Under the pieces are notes generated by a model that was not told where the DNA came from, searched no databases, and saw only the letters and a program-made list of their open reading frames with translations. From Spirochaetaceae bacterium (lineage in GTDB: Bacteria > Spirochaetota > Spirochaetia > DSM-27196 > SKKC01): 47,069 bases of DNA. This document shows positions 24,857 to 33,353 of the stretch, piece by piece. The stretch spans positions 1-47,069 of the forward strand of contig SKXQ01000098.1 in the NCBI GenBank assembly GCA_007128315.1, written 5' to 3'. The first letter of the stretch is position 1. Each line of letters opens with the position of its first letter. The translations under genes were made by a program, and so were the position numbers.

Positions 24857-26176
24857 ATGGCACAAAATATTACAGTCATTGGAACGGGATATGTAGGTCT
24901 TGTCAGCGCCGTCGGTCTTGCTGATTTCGGTAACATGGTAACCGGTGTTGACATCGATGCCCATAAGGTCGAACGCCTTTCGCGCGGAGAAGAGATCATT
25001 TATGAGCATGGACTGCGCGATTATCTGCATCGGAACCTCGCCTCGGGGCGCTTGAAGTTCTCGACCGATATTCGTGGGAGTGTGGCGGCGTCCGACATAG
25101 TGTTTATCGCCGTTGGCACACCTGAAAGTGATGATGGTAGCGCGGATCTGAGATACATCGCCCGAGCGATCGAAGACATTGCCGCAGCACTCACCGAGTT
25201 CACCGTGGTCGTGACCAAAAGCACCGTTCCGGTCGGAACGAACCGATGGATCGGCGACGAGATCCGAAAGCACGCGCCGGATGCCGACTTTTCCGTCGTC
25301 TCCAATCCGGAGTTCCTGCGCGAGGGAAAGGCGGTGCAGGACTTTTTCCACCCCGACCGCCTCGTCATCGGTTTCGAGGAGGGGACGGAGCAGGGGGACA
25401 GGGCCCGTGAGCTCATGGAGGACGTCTACCGTGCGCTCTACCTCATCGAGACACCCATCGTCTGGTGTTCGCTTGAGACAGCAGAGCTCATCAAGTACGC
25501 CTCCAATGCGTTTCTCGCGACCAAGATCACCTTCATTAACCAGATGGCCAATCTGGCCGAAGCCTGCGGTGCTGACATCCACGCGGTTGCCAAGACCATG
25601 GGTATGGACGGACGCATCAGTCCGAAGTTTCTGCACCCGGGTCCGGGATACGGGGGCAGCTGCTTTCCCAAGGACACGAAAGCGGTGGTTTCAACCGGGA
25701 ACCGCTTTGGTGTGCAGATGAGTCTCATAGAAGAAGTGATTCGCGCCAACGAACGGCAGAAGGAACTGACCGCCGACAAGCTCAAGCGCATGCTCGGTGA
25801 CCCCGCAGGCAAGACGGTTGCCGTGCTCGGACTTGCCTTCAAGGCCGAGACAGATGATGTCAGAGACAGCCCTGCAATTACGGTGGTCGGGATGCTTCGC
25901 ACGTGGGGCGCCACAGTGCGGGCGCACGATCCGGAGGCAATCGAGAACTTCTCGACGCTCTTTACCGACGGTGTCTCATACCATGAAAACGAGTTCGAGG
26001 CGCTGAAAGGAGCGGATGCGCTTGTGATTCTGACTGAATGGAACGCCTACCGGAACCTGGATCTCGAGAAAGCCCGCTCGCTCATGCGCGGGACCGTTAT
26101 TCTCGATTCCCGGAACGCTCTGGATCCGGATGAGGCGCGGACACTTGGATTCACGTACAAAGGCGTCGGGCGCTGA
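24857..26176 (+). CDS. ugd: UDP-glucose 6-dehydrogenase
   Basis: A 439-residue cytoplasmic enzyme that oxidises UDP-glucose to UDP-glucuronate with two NAD, feeding exopolysaccharide or glycolipid synthesis. An NAD-binding Rossmann start (ITVIGTGYVGLVSA), the central SNPEFLREGKAVQDF segment, the catalytic Cys in GPGYGGSCFPKDTKA and the C-terminal UDP-binding part (LGLAFKAETDDVRDSPA) are all intact and the length is normal. The same family includes UDP-N-acetylmannosamine dehydrogenases, but these motifs fit UDP-glucose best. ATG 24857 is chosen over upstream in-frame starts because it sits just after the promoter. The next gene begins three bases after the stop. Confidence 0.92.
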   Translation: MAQNITVIGTGYVGLVSAVGLADFGNMVTGVDIDAHKVERLSRGEEIIYEHGLRDYLHRNLASGRLKFSTDIRGSVAASDIVFIAVGTPESDDGSADLRYIARAIEDIAAALTEFTVVVTKSTVPVGTNRWIGDEIRKHAPDADFSVVSNPEFLREGKAVQDFFHPDRLVIGFEEGTEQGDRARELMEDVYRALYLIETPIVWCSLETAELIKYASNAFLATKITFINQMANLAEACGADIHAVAKTMGMDGRISPKFLHPGPGYGGSCFPKDTKAVVSTGNRFGVQMSLIEEVIRANERQKELTADKLKRMLGDPAGKTVAVLGLAFKAETDDVRDSPAITVVGMLRTWGATVRAHDPEAIENFSTLFTDGVSYHENEFEALKGADALVILTEWNAYRNLDLEKARSLMRGTVILDSRNALDPDEARTLGFTYKGVGR

Positions 26177-26179
26177 ACG

Positions 26180-27064
26180 ATGTTCCTGAACGAGGGGGCA
26201 GCGGCCGGGATTCTTGAAGCAGCGGTTCGAGCCGGAGTGCACAGCCTCAAACTCTCGCAGGATGTGACAGCGGATCTTGACGAACGACGCAAGGACGATG
26301 GCTCTCCGGTCACGCGAGCCGACATCGAGAGTCAGGCGATCATCATTGATCGTCTCGGCCGCCTGTGTCCCGACATCCCGGTAGTCGGTGAGGAAGGCGA
26401 GAAAATGCCGGAAGCCGAGCGGGCAGCGTATCGGGAATACTTTGTCATTGATCCCATAGACGGGACCAAAGGATTCCTCGAAGGGAAGGGTGAGTTTGCC
26501 GTGTGCATAGGCTACGTCCGCGAGGGACTCATCCGTTTCGGTCTCGTATACAGCCCCGCGACCGACGAAGCGATAATCGGCGAGCCGGGAACCGGGCTGT
26601 GCATTGTCGAGTCGGCCAGCAGACGATCACTGGATGATTACCTGACCCTGACCCACGAAGTGTCGGGGATGTGTGGCAGCGATGCGTACCAGCCGCTTCA
26701 GGAGCGCAGCATCGAAGTAATCGCAAGCCGCCACAACATGGACGAGGACACGAGAAACTGGATAGCCGCGCTTGGAGCACACGCCGGCGGTGTGTCTCTG
26801 GTACAGCTCGGCAGCGCCCGCAAATTCATGTCGATCGCCCGAAACGCGGCAGACGTGTACCCCCGGTTCTCCCCCTGCAGCCAGTGGGACATCGCCGCTG
26901 GCCATGCAATCGTCGAGGCTGCCGGCGGGCTGGTTATCGATGCCGATACCGGTGCCGTACCCCGCTACCGGGCTGACGCGCTGGAAGCGCCGAGGTTCGT
27001 CGCCTGGAGCAGACGCGGGCTGTGTGTTGCCGCCTGTATGCACAGTCTGATCGATTTCGCTTGA
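26180..27064 (+). CDS. cysQ: 3'(2'),5'-bisphosphate nucleotidase / inositol monophosphatase family (CysQ-like)
   Basis: A 294-residue metal-dependent phosphatase. Metal-binding motifs are intact: VGEEGE (about residue 71), DPIDGTKGFL (about 94-103) and SQWDIAAGHAIVEAAGG (about 234-250). GTKGF is typical of the CysQ/Hal2 branch that degrades 3'-phosphoadenosine 5'-phosphate left over from sulfate transfer; an inositol-phosphate substrate is the alternative. It starts three bases after ugd, so the two share a transcript, which might link sulfation or sugar-nucleotide supply with polysaccharide synthesis. The ATG has no clear Shine-Dalgarno, and reinitiation from ugd is likely. Confidence 0.85.
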   Translation: MFLNEGAAAGILEAAVRAGVHSLKLSQDVTADLDERRKDDGSPVTRADIESQAIIIDRLGRLCPDIPVVGEEGEKMPEAERAAYREYFVIDPIDGTKGFLEGKGEFAVCIGYVREGLIRFGLVYSPATDEAIIGEPGTGLCIVESASRRSLDDYLTLTHEVSGMCGSDAYQPLQERSIEVIASRHNMDEDTRNWIAALGAHAGGVSLVQLGSARKFMSIARNAADVYPRFSPCSQWDIAAGHAIVEAAGGLVIDADTGAVPRYRADALEAPRFVAWSRRGLCVAACMHSLIDFA

Positions 27065-27089
27065 CCTTCGGGGGCAGCGTTTCTATTCT
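27061..27089 (+). promoter_or_regulatory. Promoter of the decarboxylase gene (leaderless)
   Basis: TTGACC (27061-27066), exactly 17 bases, TATTCT (27084-27089), ending six bases before ATG 27096. It begins at the stop codon of the upstream cysQ-like gene. The transcript should start at the A of the ATG, so no ribosome-binding site is possible. This is the clearest case of the leaderless type in the window. Confidence 0.75.
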
Positions 27090-27095
27090 TTGGCC

Positions 27096-28364
27096 ATGGC
27101 AGACAAGCGAGTTCCGTTCACCCGTGATCAGGTTGAGGATATTACTGCGCACTTCCCGACACCGTTTCATCTCTACGACGCGTCGGGCATGCGCCAGGCA
27201 GCGCGGGAGTTCAGGGACGCGTTCTCCTGGGTGCCGGGCGGTTTCAGGAACTACTACGCGGTAAAGGCGCTTCCGAATCCTCACGTGCTCAAGATTCTCT
27301 GGGATGAAGGCATGGGGTTTGACTGCAGTTCCATGGCGGAACTCATTCTCTGTGAACACATGAACGTCCCCGGTGAGGCGATCATGTTCACGTCGAACGA
27401 TACCCCTGCGAATGAGTACCGGAAGGCCCTCGAGCTCGGTGCCATTATCAACCTGGACGATATTACGCACATCGATTATCTCAACGAGAACGTCGGGATG
27501 CCTGAGCTGATCTGTTTTCGCTATAACCCGGGTCCGCTGCGAGGGGGGAACGCGATAATCGGAAAACCGGAAGAGGCGAAGTACGGGCTGACTCGCGAGC
27601 AGCTTTTCGAAGCCTATGTAAAGGCACGGGATCTCGGCGCGACGCGTTTCGCGCTGCATACCATGGTTGCCTCGAACGAACTGAATCCGGACTACTTCGT
27701 CGACACCGCGGCAATGCTGTTCGAAATCGCCGTCGAGTTGAAAGAAAAGACCGGTATCGAGGTCGAGTTTGTAAATCTCGGTGGCGGTATCGGTATACCC
27801 TACAAACCCGAGCAGGAAGCGGTAGACCTTGCGTACGTCGGGCAAAAAATCGACGAGGTGTATCGGCGTATTATCGTACCGGCAGGCCTCGGGGCCATGC
27901 GCATTGTCATGGAAAACGGTCGCTGTGTAACCGGGCCGCACGGATACCTGATTACCCGTGTCCTGCACCAGAAGCAGACATATAAAAACTATGTTGGACT
28001 CGACGGAAACATGGCGAATCTCATGCGACCTGGCATGTATGGGGCCTATCACCACATTACCGTGCTCGGGAAAGAGGACGCACCCGCAGACCACGTATAC
28101 GACGTGACCGGCAGCCTCTGCGAGAACAACGACAAGTTTGCTATTGACCGATCCCTGCCGAATGTGGATATCGGCGACCTGGTAGCCATCCACGATACCG
28201 GAGCGCACGGGCATTCCATGGGCTTTAACTACAACGGCAAGCTCAGGTCAGCGGAAATCCTGCTGCACGAGGACGGATCGGCCGAACAGATCAGACGGGC
28301 TGAGACATATGAGGATTACTTTGCGACGCTCGATCTGTCTGCCGTGACTCCGGTCAGCGTCTAG
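27096..28364 (+). CDS. lysA: Diaminopimelate decarboxylase-like PLP enzyme
   Basis: A 422-residue fold-III PLP decarboxylase (Orn/DAP/Arg decarboxylase group 2). The PLP lysine lies in NYYAVKALPNPHVLK, the phosphate-binding Gly turn in NLGGGIGIPYKPEQ, and the active-site Cys-Glu in GSLCENNDKFAIDR. Layout fits LysA, which makes lysine from meso-diaminopimelate at the end of the lysine pathway. Carboxynorspermidine decarboxylase is a related but shorter family and is less likely. ATG 27096 is preferred over the in-frame TTG at 27090 because TTG directly follows the -10. The last base pairs of the stop are shared with the convergent TerB-like gene (CTAG). Confidence 0.8.
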   Translation: MADKRVPFTRDQVEDITAHFPTPFHLYDASGMRQAAREFRDAFSWVPGGFRNYYAVKALPNPHVLKILWDEGMGFDCSSMAELILCEHMNVPGEAIMFTSNDTPANEYRKALELGAIINLDDITHIDYLNENVGMPELICFRYNPGPLRGGNAIIGKPEEAKYGLTREQLFEAYVKARDLGATRFALHTMVASNELNPDYFVDTAAMLFEIAVELKEKTGIEVEFVNLGGGIGIPYKPEQEAVDLAYVGQKIDEVYRRIIVPAGLGAMRIVMENGRCVTGPHGYLITRVLHQKQTYKNYVGLDGNMANLMRPGMYGAYHHITVLGKEDAPADHVYDVTGSLCENNDKFAIDRSLPNVDIGDLVAIHDTGAHGHSMGFNYNGKLRSAEILLHEDGSAEQIRRAETYEDYFATLDLSAVTPVSV

Positions 28365-28729
28365 ATCCGGTCGAGACCCCAGAGAGAGCGAAGCCGACTC
28401 AGGAAGGCTTCTTCCGACTGGTCCCGATACCCGTCCATACGGCTGACTTCATCGAGTCGGGCGAGTATGAAATCCTGTACCTCAGGGCGTGTGACTGATT
28501 CAGCGAGAGACTCGAATACGCGGTCCTGTTCGGTCTGTTCACGGGTATGCGCGATGGTTTCCTGGAACTGGTCGATCTGGGCGTCAAGATCATCGAAGCC
28601 GAACACGTCTCGAAGAGCCTCAATACCGGCTACTTCTCCGTCCTGCACTGTCCCTTCCGCCTGTACGAGCTTTACGAGACTGGCGGCAAAAACGGTCCTT
28701 TCCTGCTGTGTCAGATCCTGTACTGTCAT
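28361..28729 (-). CDS. TerB-like small helical protein
   Basis: A 122-residue soluble acidic protein that is helical throughout. The pattern AASLVKLVQAEGTVQDGEVAGIEAL (hydrophobic helix, short D/G turn, acidic second helix) and the later DEVSRMDGYRDQSEEAFLSRL repeat are like the paired metal-binding helices of the TerB family. The match is by pattern only, so the family call is tentative. It lies 23 bases downstream of the PTS EIIA-like gene on the same strand and is probably co-transcribed. Its stop overlaps that of the convergent decarboxylase gene in a CTAG. Confidence 0.6.
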   Translation of the reverse strand: MTVQDLTQQERTVFAASLVKLVQAEGTVQDGEVAGIEALRDVFGFDDLDAQIDQFQETIAHTREQTEQDRVFESLAESVTRPEVQDFILARLDEVSRMDGYRDQSEEAFLSRLRSLWGLDRI

Positions 28730-28752
28730 GATCTTTGTCCTGTTGTCCGTTT

Positions 28753-29283
28753 TCAGGCACAGCCTGCCCGGGCCTGCATTGCCCGTCCGAGGGCATACTG
28801 GGCTTCCATGCGCTCCTGAAAAGCCTGACCGAAAATGTGTTCAGCTTCAAGCCCACCGGTAGCGCAGAGCAGTGAATTGCGAAAGGAGGGATTACGGGCG
28901 AGACGCGCGACAGTCGAAAGGATAGAAAGATAGTCGACCTGCTGAGAAGGATGATTAGCGACGACAAAGATTAGATGAACGGGCTGACCGTCCGGGGAAT
29001 CAAACGCAATTCCTTCGTGGGATATGCCGAGTGCGACCAGCGGTTGTTCCACCTTAGGTGATCGGCCATGGGCGACGGCGACTCCGTGCCCGAGGGCAGT
29101 GCTCTGAATCCGTTCCCGTGCGATTACAATGTCCGCGAACTCGTTCGGATCCAGGCCATCGATTTCTTCAAAAACCCGCGACTGGTGCACGATGCGGCGT
29201 ATCGCCTCGAACTTGTCGTTGCAATCGATATGCCATGCTACGCAACCGTGGTGAAAAAATGGGCCGTACGACGACATACTCAT
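28753..29283 (-). CDS. PTS EIIA type-2 (fructose/nitrogen-PTS family) regulatory protein
   Basis: A 176-residue cytoplasmic protein of the PTS_EIIA_2 fold. The phospho-accepting His is in GHGVAVAHGRSP (about residue 73), followed by the usual VALGISHEGIAFDSPDGQPVHLIFVV strand region and the YLSILSTVARLARNPSFRNSLL helix. No PTS permease, HPr or EI gene is nearby. It is therefore likely a regulatory EIIA (PtsN-like) rather than part of a sugar uptake system. ATG 29283 is chosen because it sits seven bases after the -10; in-frame ATGs at 29289 and 29277 are alternatives. It is followed at 23 bases by the TerB-like gene. Confidence 0.82.
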   Translation of the reverse strand: MSMSSYGPFFHHGCVAWHIDCNDKFEAIRRIVHQSRVFEEIDGLDPNEFADIVIARERIQSTALGHGVAVAHGRSPKVEQPLVALGISHEGIAFDSPDGQPVHLIFVVANHPSQQVDYLSILSTVARLARNPSFRNSLLCATGGLEAEHIFGQAFQERMEAQYALGRAMQARAGCA

Positions 29284-29290
29284 CCCCATC

Positions 29291-29319
29291 CTTGTAGCGT
29301 CTTGGCTACACTTGGTCAA
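29291..29319 (-). promoter_or_regulatory. Promoter of the EIIA-TerB operon (leaderless)
   Basis: On the minus strand TTGACC (29314-29319), exactly 17 bases, TACAAG (29291-29296), ending seven bases before ATG 29283. The frame is open through this region, but translation starting there would read across the promoter. Confidence 0.55.
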
Positions 29320-29389
29320 GCACCCGGTCAGTTTCCGGAGCTGTCCAAAACCATGGTGTTCTGCTACGGTTTGTCACGGACCAGAACCC

Positions 29390-32300
29390 ATGAGAATAGA
29401 AAGCGCTTTTCATCCGCACCTTCCCGATGGACGGTCTGCAACAAGTCTGCACAAGCTGGCTTCGCTGCTGCCCGATATTACCGCCTGCGCCGTCATCGAC
29501 GTCTACTGTGTCGACGACAGGATACAACCCGACCGGATCATCGACCTTGTCTGTGATCCAGTCGCACAAACCGGCTATTTCGGGCGTGCCGCCCGTGACA
29601 CGGTGCTCCCGGAATGGACGCACGTCGTTGAAGTTGCCCCGCGACCCGGTGTCACCGACCCGGTTGCCCGGACGCTCGAGTCAGCATTGCGCCGTGTCGG
29701 CAGCAATCATCTGCCAGATGATCCCGTTCCCTGCAGGACCGCGCTGCAATACGTCATCGAAGCCCCCACGGCTTCCCTTACTACAATATCGGCATGTTCG
29801 AAGGCTCTATACAATCCTTTGATTCAAATCTGTGAGATACGCGAGCGAAGCGATCGGACGCCGCTGCCCGACATGTACCCGCATGTCGAGCACATGACGA
29901 TACCCGATGTCCAGACCGTCGCGCTCGACGGACTCACCGTCGAAGAGCTTTCCCGGCTCAGTACCGAGCGTCTTCTGGCTCTCGAAGGTGCCGAGATGCA
30001 GGCGATTCAGGCCTACTACGCCCGGGAGGATGTGAGGACAGACCGTCAGAAGCACGGTCTTGAGGCGCCGACCGATGTAGAGGTCGAGATGCTGGCGCAG
30101 ACCTGGAGTGAACATTGCAAACACAAGATATTCGCTGCCGAAGTCAGATACGGTGATCGCATCATAGACGGACTGTTTCGCACGTACATCGCCGCGCTCA
30201 CCAGGGAACTGATCAAGCACCGGCGTGATACGGTGAGCGTCTTTGACGATAACAGCGGGGTTGTCGTGTTCGACGAGGACACGCTCGTGTGCTTCAAGGC
30301 CGAAACTCATAACTCCCCGAGCGCGCTTGACCCCTACGGCGGGGCAATCACTGGCATAGTCGGTGTAAACCGCGACATCCTGGGCACCGGCCGCGGCGCT
30401 CGGCCCATCTTCAACACGAACGTACTTTGTTTCGGCGACCCCGAGACGCCGGCGGACGACGTGCCTGGTATGCTTCTGCATCCGCGCCGCGTGCTCGACG
30501 GCGTGCATCACGGCATTGTGGACGGAGGAAACCAGTCGGGTATACCGGTCGTAGCCGGTGCGGTCCTCTTTGACGAGAGCTACATGGGCAAGCCGCTTGT
30601 GTTCTGCGGTACCGGAGGCGTCATGCCCCGACTGACTGCCGGTGATCCTGCCTGGGAGAAAGCCGCGCGCGCCGGCGACTGTGCCGTCATGGTAGGGGGT
30701 CGTATAGGAAAAGACGGCATACACGGCGCTACCTTTTCGAGTCTCGCCCTCGACGAGACATCTCCGACGTCTGCCGTGCAGATAGGTGACCCGATAACCC
30801 AGAAGAAGATGATCGAGTTTCTCCTTGAAGCACGCGACGCGGGGTATCTCTCCTCGCTGACCGACAACGGAGCAGGGGGACTTTCGTCCTCGCTCGGCGA
30901 AATGGCCCGGGAGTCCGGTGGAATAGCGGTGAACCTGGATCTTTGTCCACTGAAGTACCCTGGCCTCGCCGCCTGGGAGATCTGGGTCAGCGAGAGCCAG
31001 GAGCGCATGAGCGCGGCGGTGCCGCCCGAGCACCTGGACGCGTTTCTTGCGCTTGCCGAACGCCATGACGTGGAAGCGACGAGCATTGGCGAGTTTACCG
31101 ACAGCGGATACATCGAGCTGGAGCACCAGAAGCAGAAGGTCTGCCGGCTGTCCATGGAGTTCATACACCACGGGCTGCCACGGATGAAGCTGAACGCATC
31201 GTGGATACCACCCGACGAGCGCGGGCCGTGGAGGCTTGGCGAAACCGTGGCGGCCGGCGATCGGGCGGGCGTCGCTGCGACGTCCGACACCACCGGTCCG
31301 GGCCCCGCAGCCGGTCCAGGCCCCGCCGCGATACCTCACGCCGCCGCGACGCCAGAAATCCCGGCGACCGGACGCGCCACCGGGGCATCCGCCTCTCCTG
31401 ACGACCCCGGCGTTACGCTTCTGCAGATGCTCAGCGACAGCTCGATCGGGAGCAGAGAATACCTCGTGCGGCAGTACGACCACGAGGTTCAAGCCCGTAC
31501 CGTGGGCAAGCCCTTTGTCGGTGTCGAGGCGGACGGCCCGTCCGACGGAGGCGTCATTCTTCCGCGACACGGCTCAAAACGCGGGCTCACAGTTACACAC
31601 GGGGTATGTCCCCGGTATGGCGACTGGGACGGCTACCACATGGGTGCGGCAGCCGTCGACGAGGCGATGCGCGCCCACGTGGCACTTGGTGGCGACCCTG
31701 CACAGGCCTGGGCCCTCGATAATTTCTGCTGGCCTGACCCGGTACAGAGCGAACGGACACCCGACGGTGAATACAAGCTCGCCCAGCTTGTCCGTACCTG
31801 CGAAGGCATGGCCGACGCCTGTCGCGCCTATAATGCGCCCCTGATTTCGGGCAAGGACTCGATGAAGAACGATGCGCGCGCTGATGGAAAAGTCATCTCC
31901 ATCAGACCGACGCTGCTGATGAGTCTCATGGGTATCATGCCCGATGTTTCCAGGCGTCTCGACCCTGCGTTCCGTACGTCCGGTGACTGCGTATACCTTC
32001 TCGGGGCAACACGCGGCGAGCTTGGTGGCACGACCTGGGACCGCCTTTACGGACCGGTCTGGGAGCCGTCTCCGAGGCCCTTTCTCGAGGAAACCGCCGA
32101 GCTGTACGCGCGGTTCTTTGCGGCCGCGCAACAAGGGCTCATGCAGTCCGCCCACGATCTGTCTGACGGCGGCCTCGGGGTCGCGCTCGCCGAGTCGGCA
32201 ATTGCGGGCAGACGTGGTGTTCACGTGGATCTTGCCGGAGTCGTGGAAAAGCGGCTTCCCGGGGAACGGGCATCCGTCGGGGGGCGTCGAGCGTCTCGGT

Positions 32301-32569
32301 CGGCAGTCGTTCGCCCTTCGCACACGGACCGTCTGCTCTGGTCGGAGAGCTGCGGCAGATTCCTCGTTACCGTCGCGCCGTCCGATGTCGCTGCGTTCGA
32401 GCACGTTCTGCAGGATGTCGCCTGGGCCCGGATCGGACACGTATCTGCCGAACCGCAGGTACGTGTCGACGTACGAGGGCGGGCGCGGTTCGATGTAGGT
32501 CTTGAAGCCTGTGTGCACGCCTGGCACCGATTCGACCGCTTTCTGGCGGGAAAGGAGAAGCGGTCATGA
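29390..32569 (+). CDS. purL: Phosphoribosylformylglycinamidine synthase, PurL with fused PurS-like N-terminus
   Basis: A 1059-residue enzyme for the fourth step of purine synthesis, turning FGAR, glutamine-derived ammonia and ATP into FGAM. An N-terminal PurS-like region (about residues 1-130) leads to the FGAM-synthase linker and core. The core begins at DVEVEMLAQTWSEHCKHKIF and has FKAETHNSPSALDPYGGAIT, GDCAVMVGGRIGKDGIHGAT and the second-half LISGKDSMKND and SAHDLSDGGLGVALAE motifs. Between the two halves lies a Gly/Pro/Ala-rich low-complexity insert (about 31250-31405). The amidotransferase domain is absent and is supplied by purQ, whose ATG overlaps this stop. Start 29390 has no clear ribosome-binding site. 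Confidence 0.95.
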   Translation: MRIESAFHPHLPDGRSATSLHKLASLLPDITACAVIDVYCVDDRIQPDRIIDLVCDPVAQTGYFGRAARDTVLPEWTHVVEVAPRPGVTDPVARTLESALRRVGSNHLPDDPVPCRTALQYVIEAPTASLTTISACSKALYNPLIQICEIRERSDRTPLPDMYPHVEHMTIPDVQTVALDGLTVEELSRLSTERLLALEGAEMQAIQAYYAREDVRTDRQKHGLEAPTDVEVEMLAQTWSEHCKHKIFAAEVRYGDRIIDGLFRTYIAALTRELIKHRRDTVSVFDDNSGVVVFDEDTLVCFKAETHNSPSALDPYGGAITGIVGVNRDILGTGRGARPIFNTNVLCFGDPETPADDVPGMLLHPRRVLDGVHHGIVDGGNQSGIPVVAGAVLFDESYMGKPLVFCGTGGVMPRLTAGDPAWEKAARAGDCAVMVGGRIGKDGIHGATFSSLALDETSPTSAVQIGDPITQKKMIEFLLEARDAGYLSSLTDNGAGGLSSSLGEMARESGGIAVNLDLCPLKYPGLAAWEIWVSESQERMSAAVPPEHLDAFLALAERHDVEATSIGEFTDSGYIELEHQKQKVCRLSMEFIHHGLPRMKLNASWIPPDERGPWRLGETVAAGDRAGVAATSDTTGPGPAAGPGPAAIPHAAATPEIPATGRATGASASPDDPGVTLLQMLSDSSIGSREYLVRQYDHEVQARTVGKPFVGVEADGPSDGGVILPRHGSKRGLTVTHGVCPRYGDWDGYHMGAAAVDEAMRAHVALGGDPAQAWALDNFCWPDPVQSERTPDGEYKLAQLVRTCEGMADACRAYNAPLISGKDSMKNDARADGKVISIRPTLLMSLMGIMPDVSRRLDPAFRTSGDCVYLLGATRGELGGTTWDRLYGPVWEPSPRPFLEETAELYARFFAAAQQGLMQSAHDLSDGGLGVALAESAIAGRRGVHVDLAGVVEKRLPGERASVGGRRASRSAVVRPSHTDRLLWSESCGRFLVTVAPSDVAAFEHVLQDVAWARIGHVSAEPQVRVDVRGRARFDVGLEACVHAWHRFDRFLAGKEKRS

Positions 32570-33321
32570 GTACTGTCTGTCTTCTGACCGGCTTCGGCAT
32601 CAACGCCGACGCAGAGCTCGCGCTCGCGTTCAGGAATGCCGGCGCCGCGGTCAGTCCTACCCACGTGTCTGCGTTGCAGAAGGATGCCGACCTACTGCAC
32701 AGCTACGGGATTCTTGCGGTTCCCGGAGGGTTCAGCTTCGGCGATCATCTCGGAAGCGGAATGGTGCTTGCGAGTCTGTTCCGCTCCGAGCTTGCCGTTT
32801 CGATCAGACAGTTTGTTGCCAATGGTGGACTGGTGATCGGGATCTGCAATGGATTTCAGATTCTTGTAAAGTCGGGACTGCTTCCCGATGTTCATGAGAC
32901 CGGCGAGCCCTCCGCATCACTCGTGTGGAACGACAGTGGACGGTTTATCGATCGCTGGGTGGGCGTGCGGATCGATCGGCCAGAGACGAGTCCCTGGCTG
33001 TCGGGTATGAGCGAAACCTACGAGATGCCGATACGACACGGTGAGGGGCGATTTCTGTTCAGGGATGAAGATGCCCGGCAGCGCGTGCTCGATTGCGGAG
33101 TTGCAACGCTTCATTACGCTGAAGCGAACCCGAACGGCTCGCAGGACGCGATTGCCGGAATTACCGACCGTTCGGGCAGAATTATCGGTATGATGCCGCA
33201 TCCTGAGGCCTACCTCTACCCCGAGCTGCATCCGGTTCGGAGGACACACACGAGTAGTGTCGCCGGTGAACCACCGATCCTTCAGCTTTTTCGCAACGGC
33301 GTTGCCGCCGCTCTGCGCTGA
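32566..33321 (+). CDS. purQ: Phosphoribosylformylglycinamidine synthase, glutaminase subunit PurQ
   Basis: A 251-residue class-I glutamine amidotransferase that feeds ammonia to PurL. The nucleophile Cys is in VIGICNGFQILVKSGLLP, the oxyanion region is in VPGGFSFGDHLGSG, and the His-Glu pair is in GMMPHPEAYLYPE. Length is normal. The ATG overlaps the purL stop (ATGA) and AAGGAG lies eight bases upstream inside purL, so the subunits are coupled. It is followed by a convergent gene after 32 bases with no evident terminator. Confidence 0.95.
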   Translation: MSTVCLLTGFGINADAELALAFRNAGAAVSPTHVSALQKDADLLHSYGILAVPGGFSFGDHLGSGMVLASLFRSELAVSIRQFVANGGLVIGICNGFQILVKSGLLPDVHETGEPSASLVWNDSGRFIDRWVGVRIDRPETSPWLSGMSETYEMPIRHGEGRFLFRDEDARQRVLDCGVATLHYAEANPNGSQDAIAGITDRSGRIIGMMPHPEAYLYPELHPVRRTHTSSVAGEPPILQLFRNGVAAALR

Positions 33322-33353
33322 AGCGGCAGCTTCGGTGAGCAACAGCGTCGCGG

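Noticed and set aside
26934..28214. 426-codon minus-strand open frame opposite the LysA-like gene
   Set aside because: The plus-strand decarboxylase has all PLP motifs and a clear promoter; the minus frame has no recognisable domain.
28361..28364. Stop codons of two convergent genes sharing CTAG
   Set aside because: Real but unremarkable; compact convergent genes often share such palindromic stops.
28753..29283. Reading the EIIA gene as part of a fructose uptake PTS
   Set aside because: No EIIB, EIIC, HPr or EI gene is in the window, and the neighbour is TerB-like.
29807..31570. 587-codon open frame on the minus strand, opposite purL
   Set aside because: It is the antisense shadow of a GC-rich, highly conserved purL. 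The translation is Arg/His/Gly-rich with no family motifs and has no start signals.
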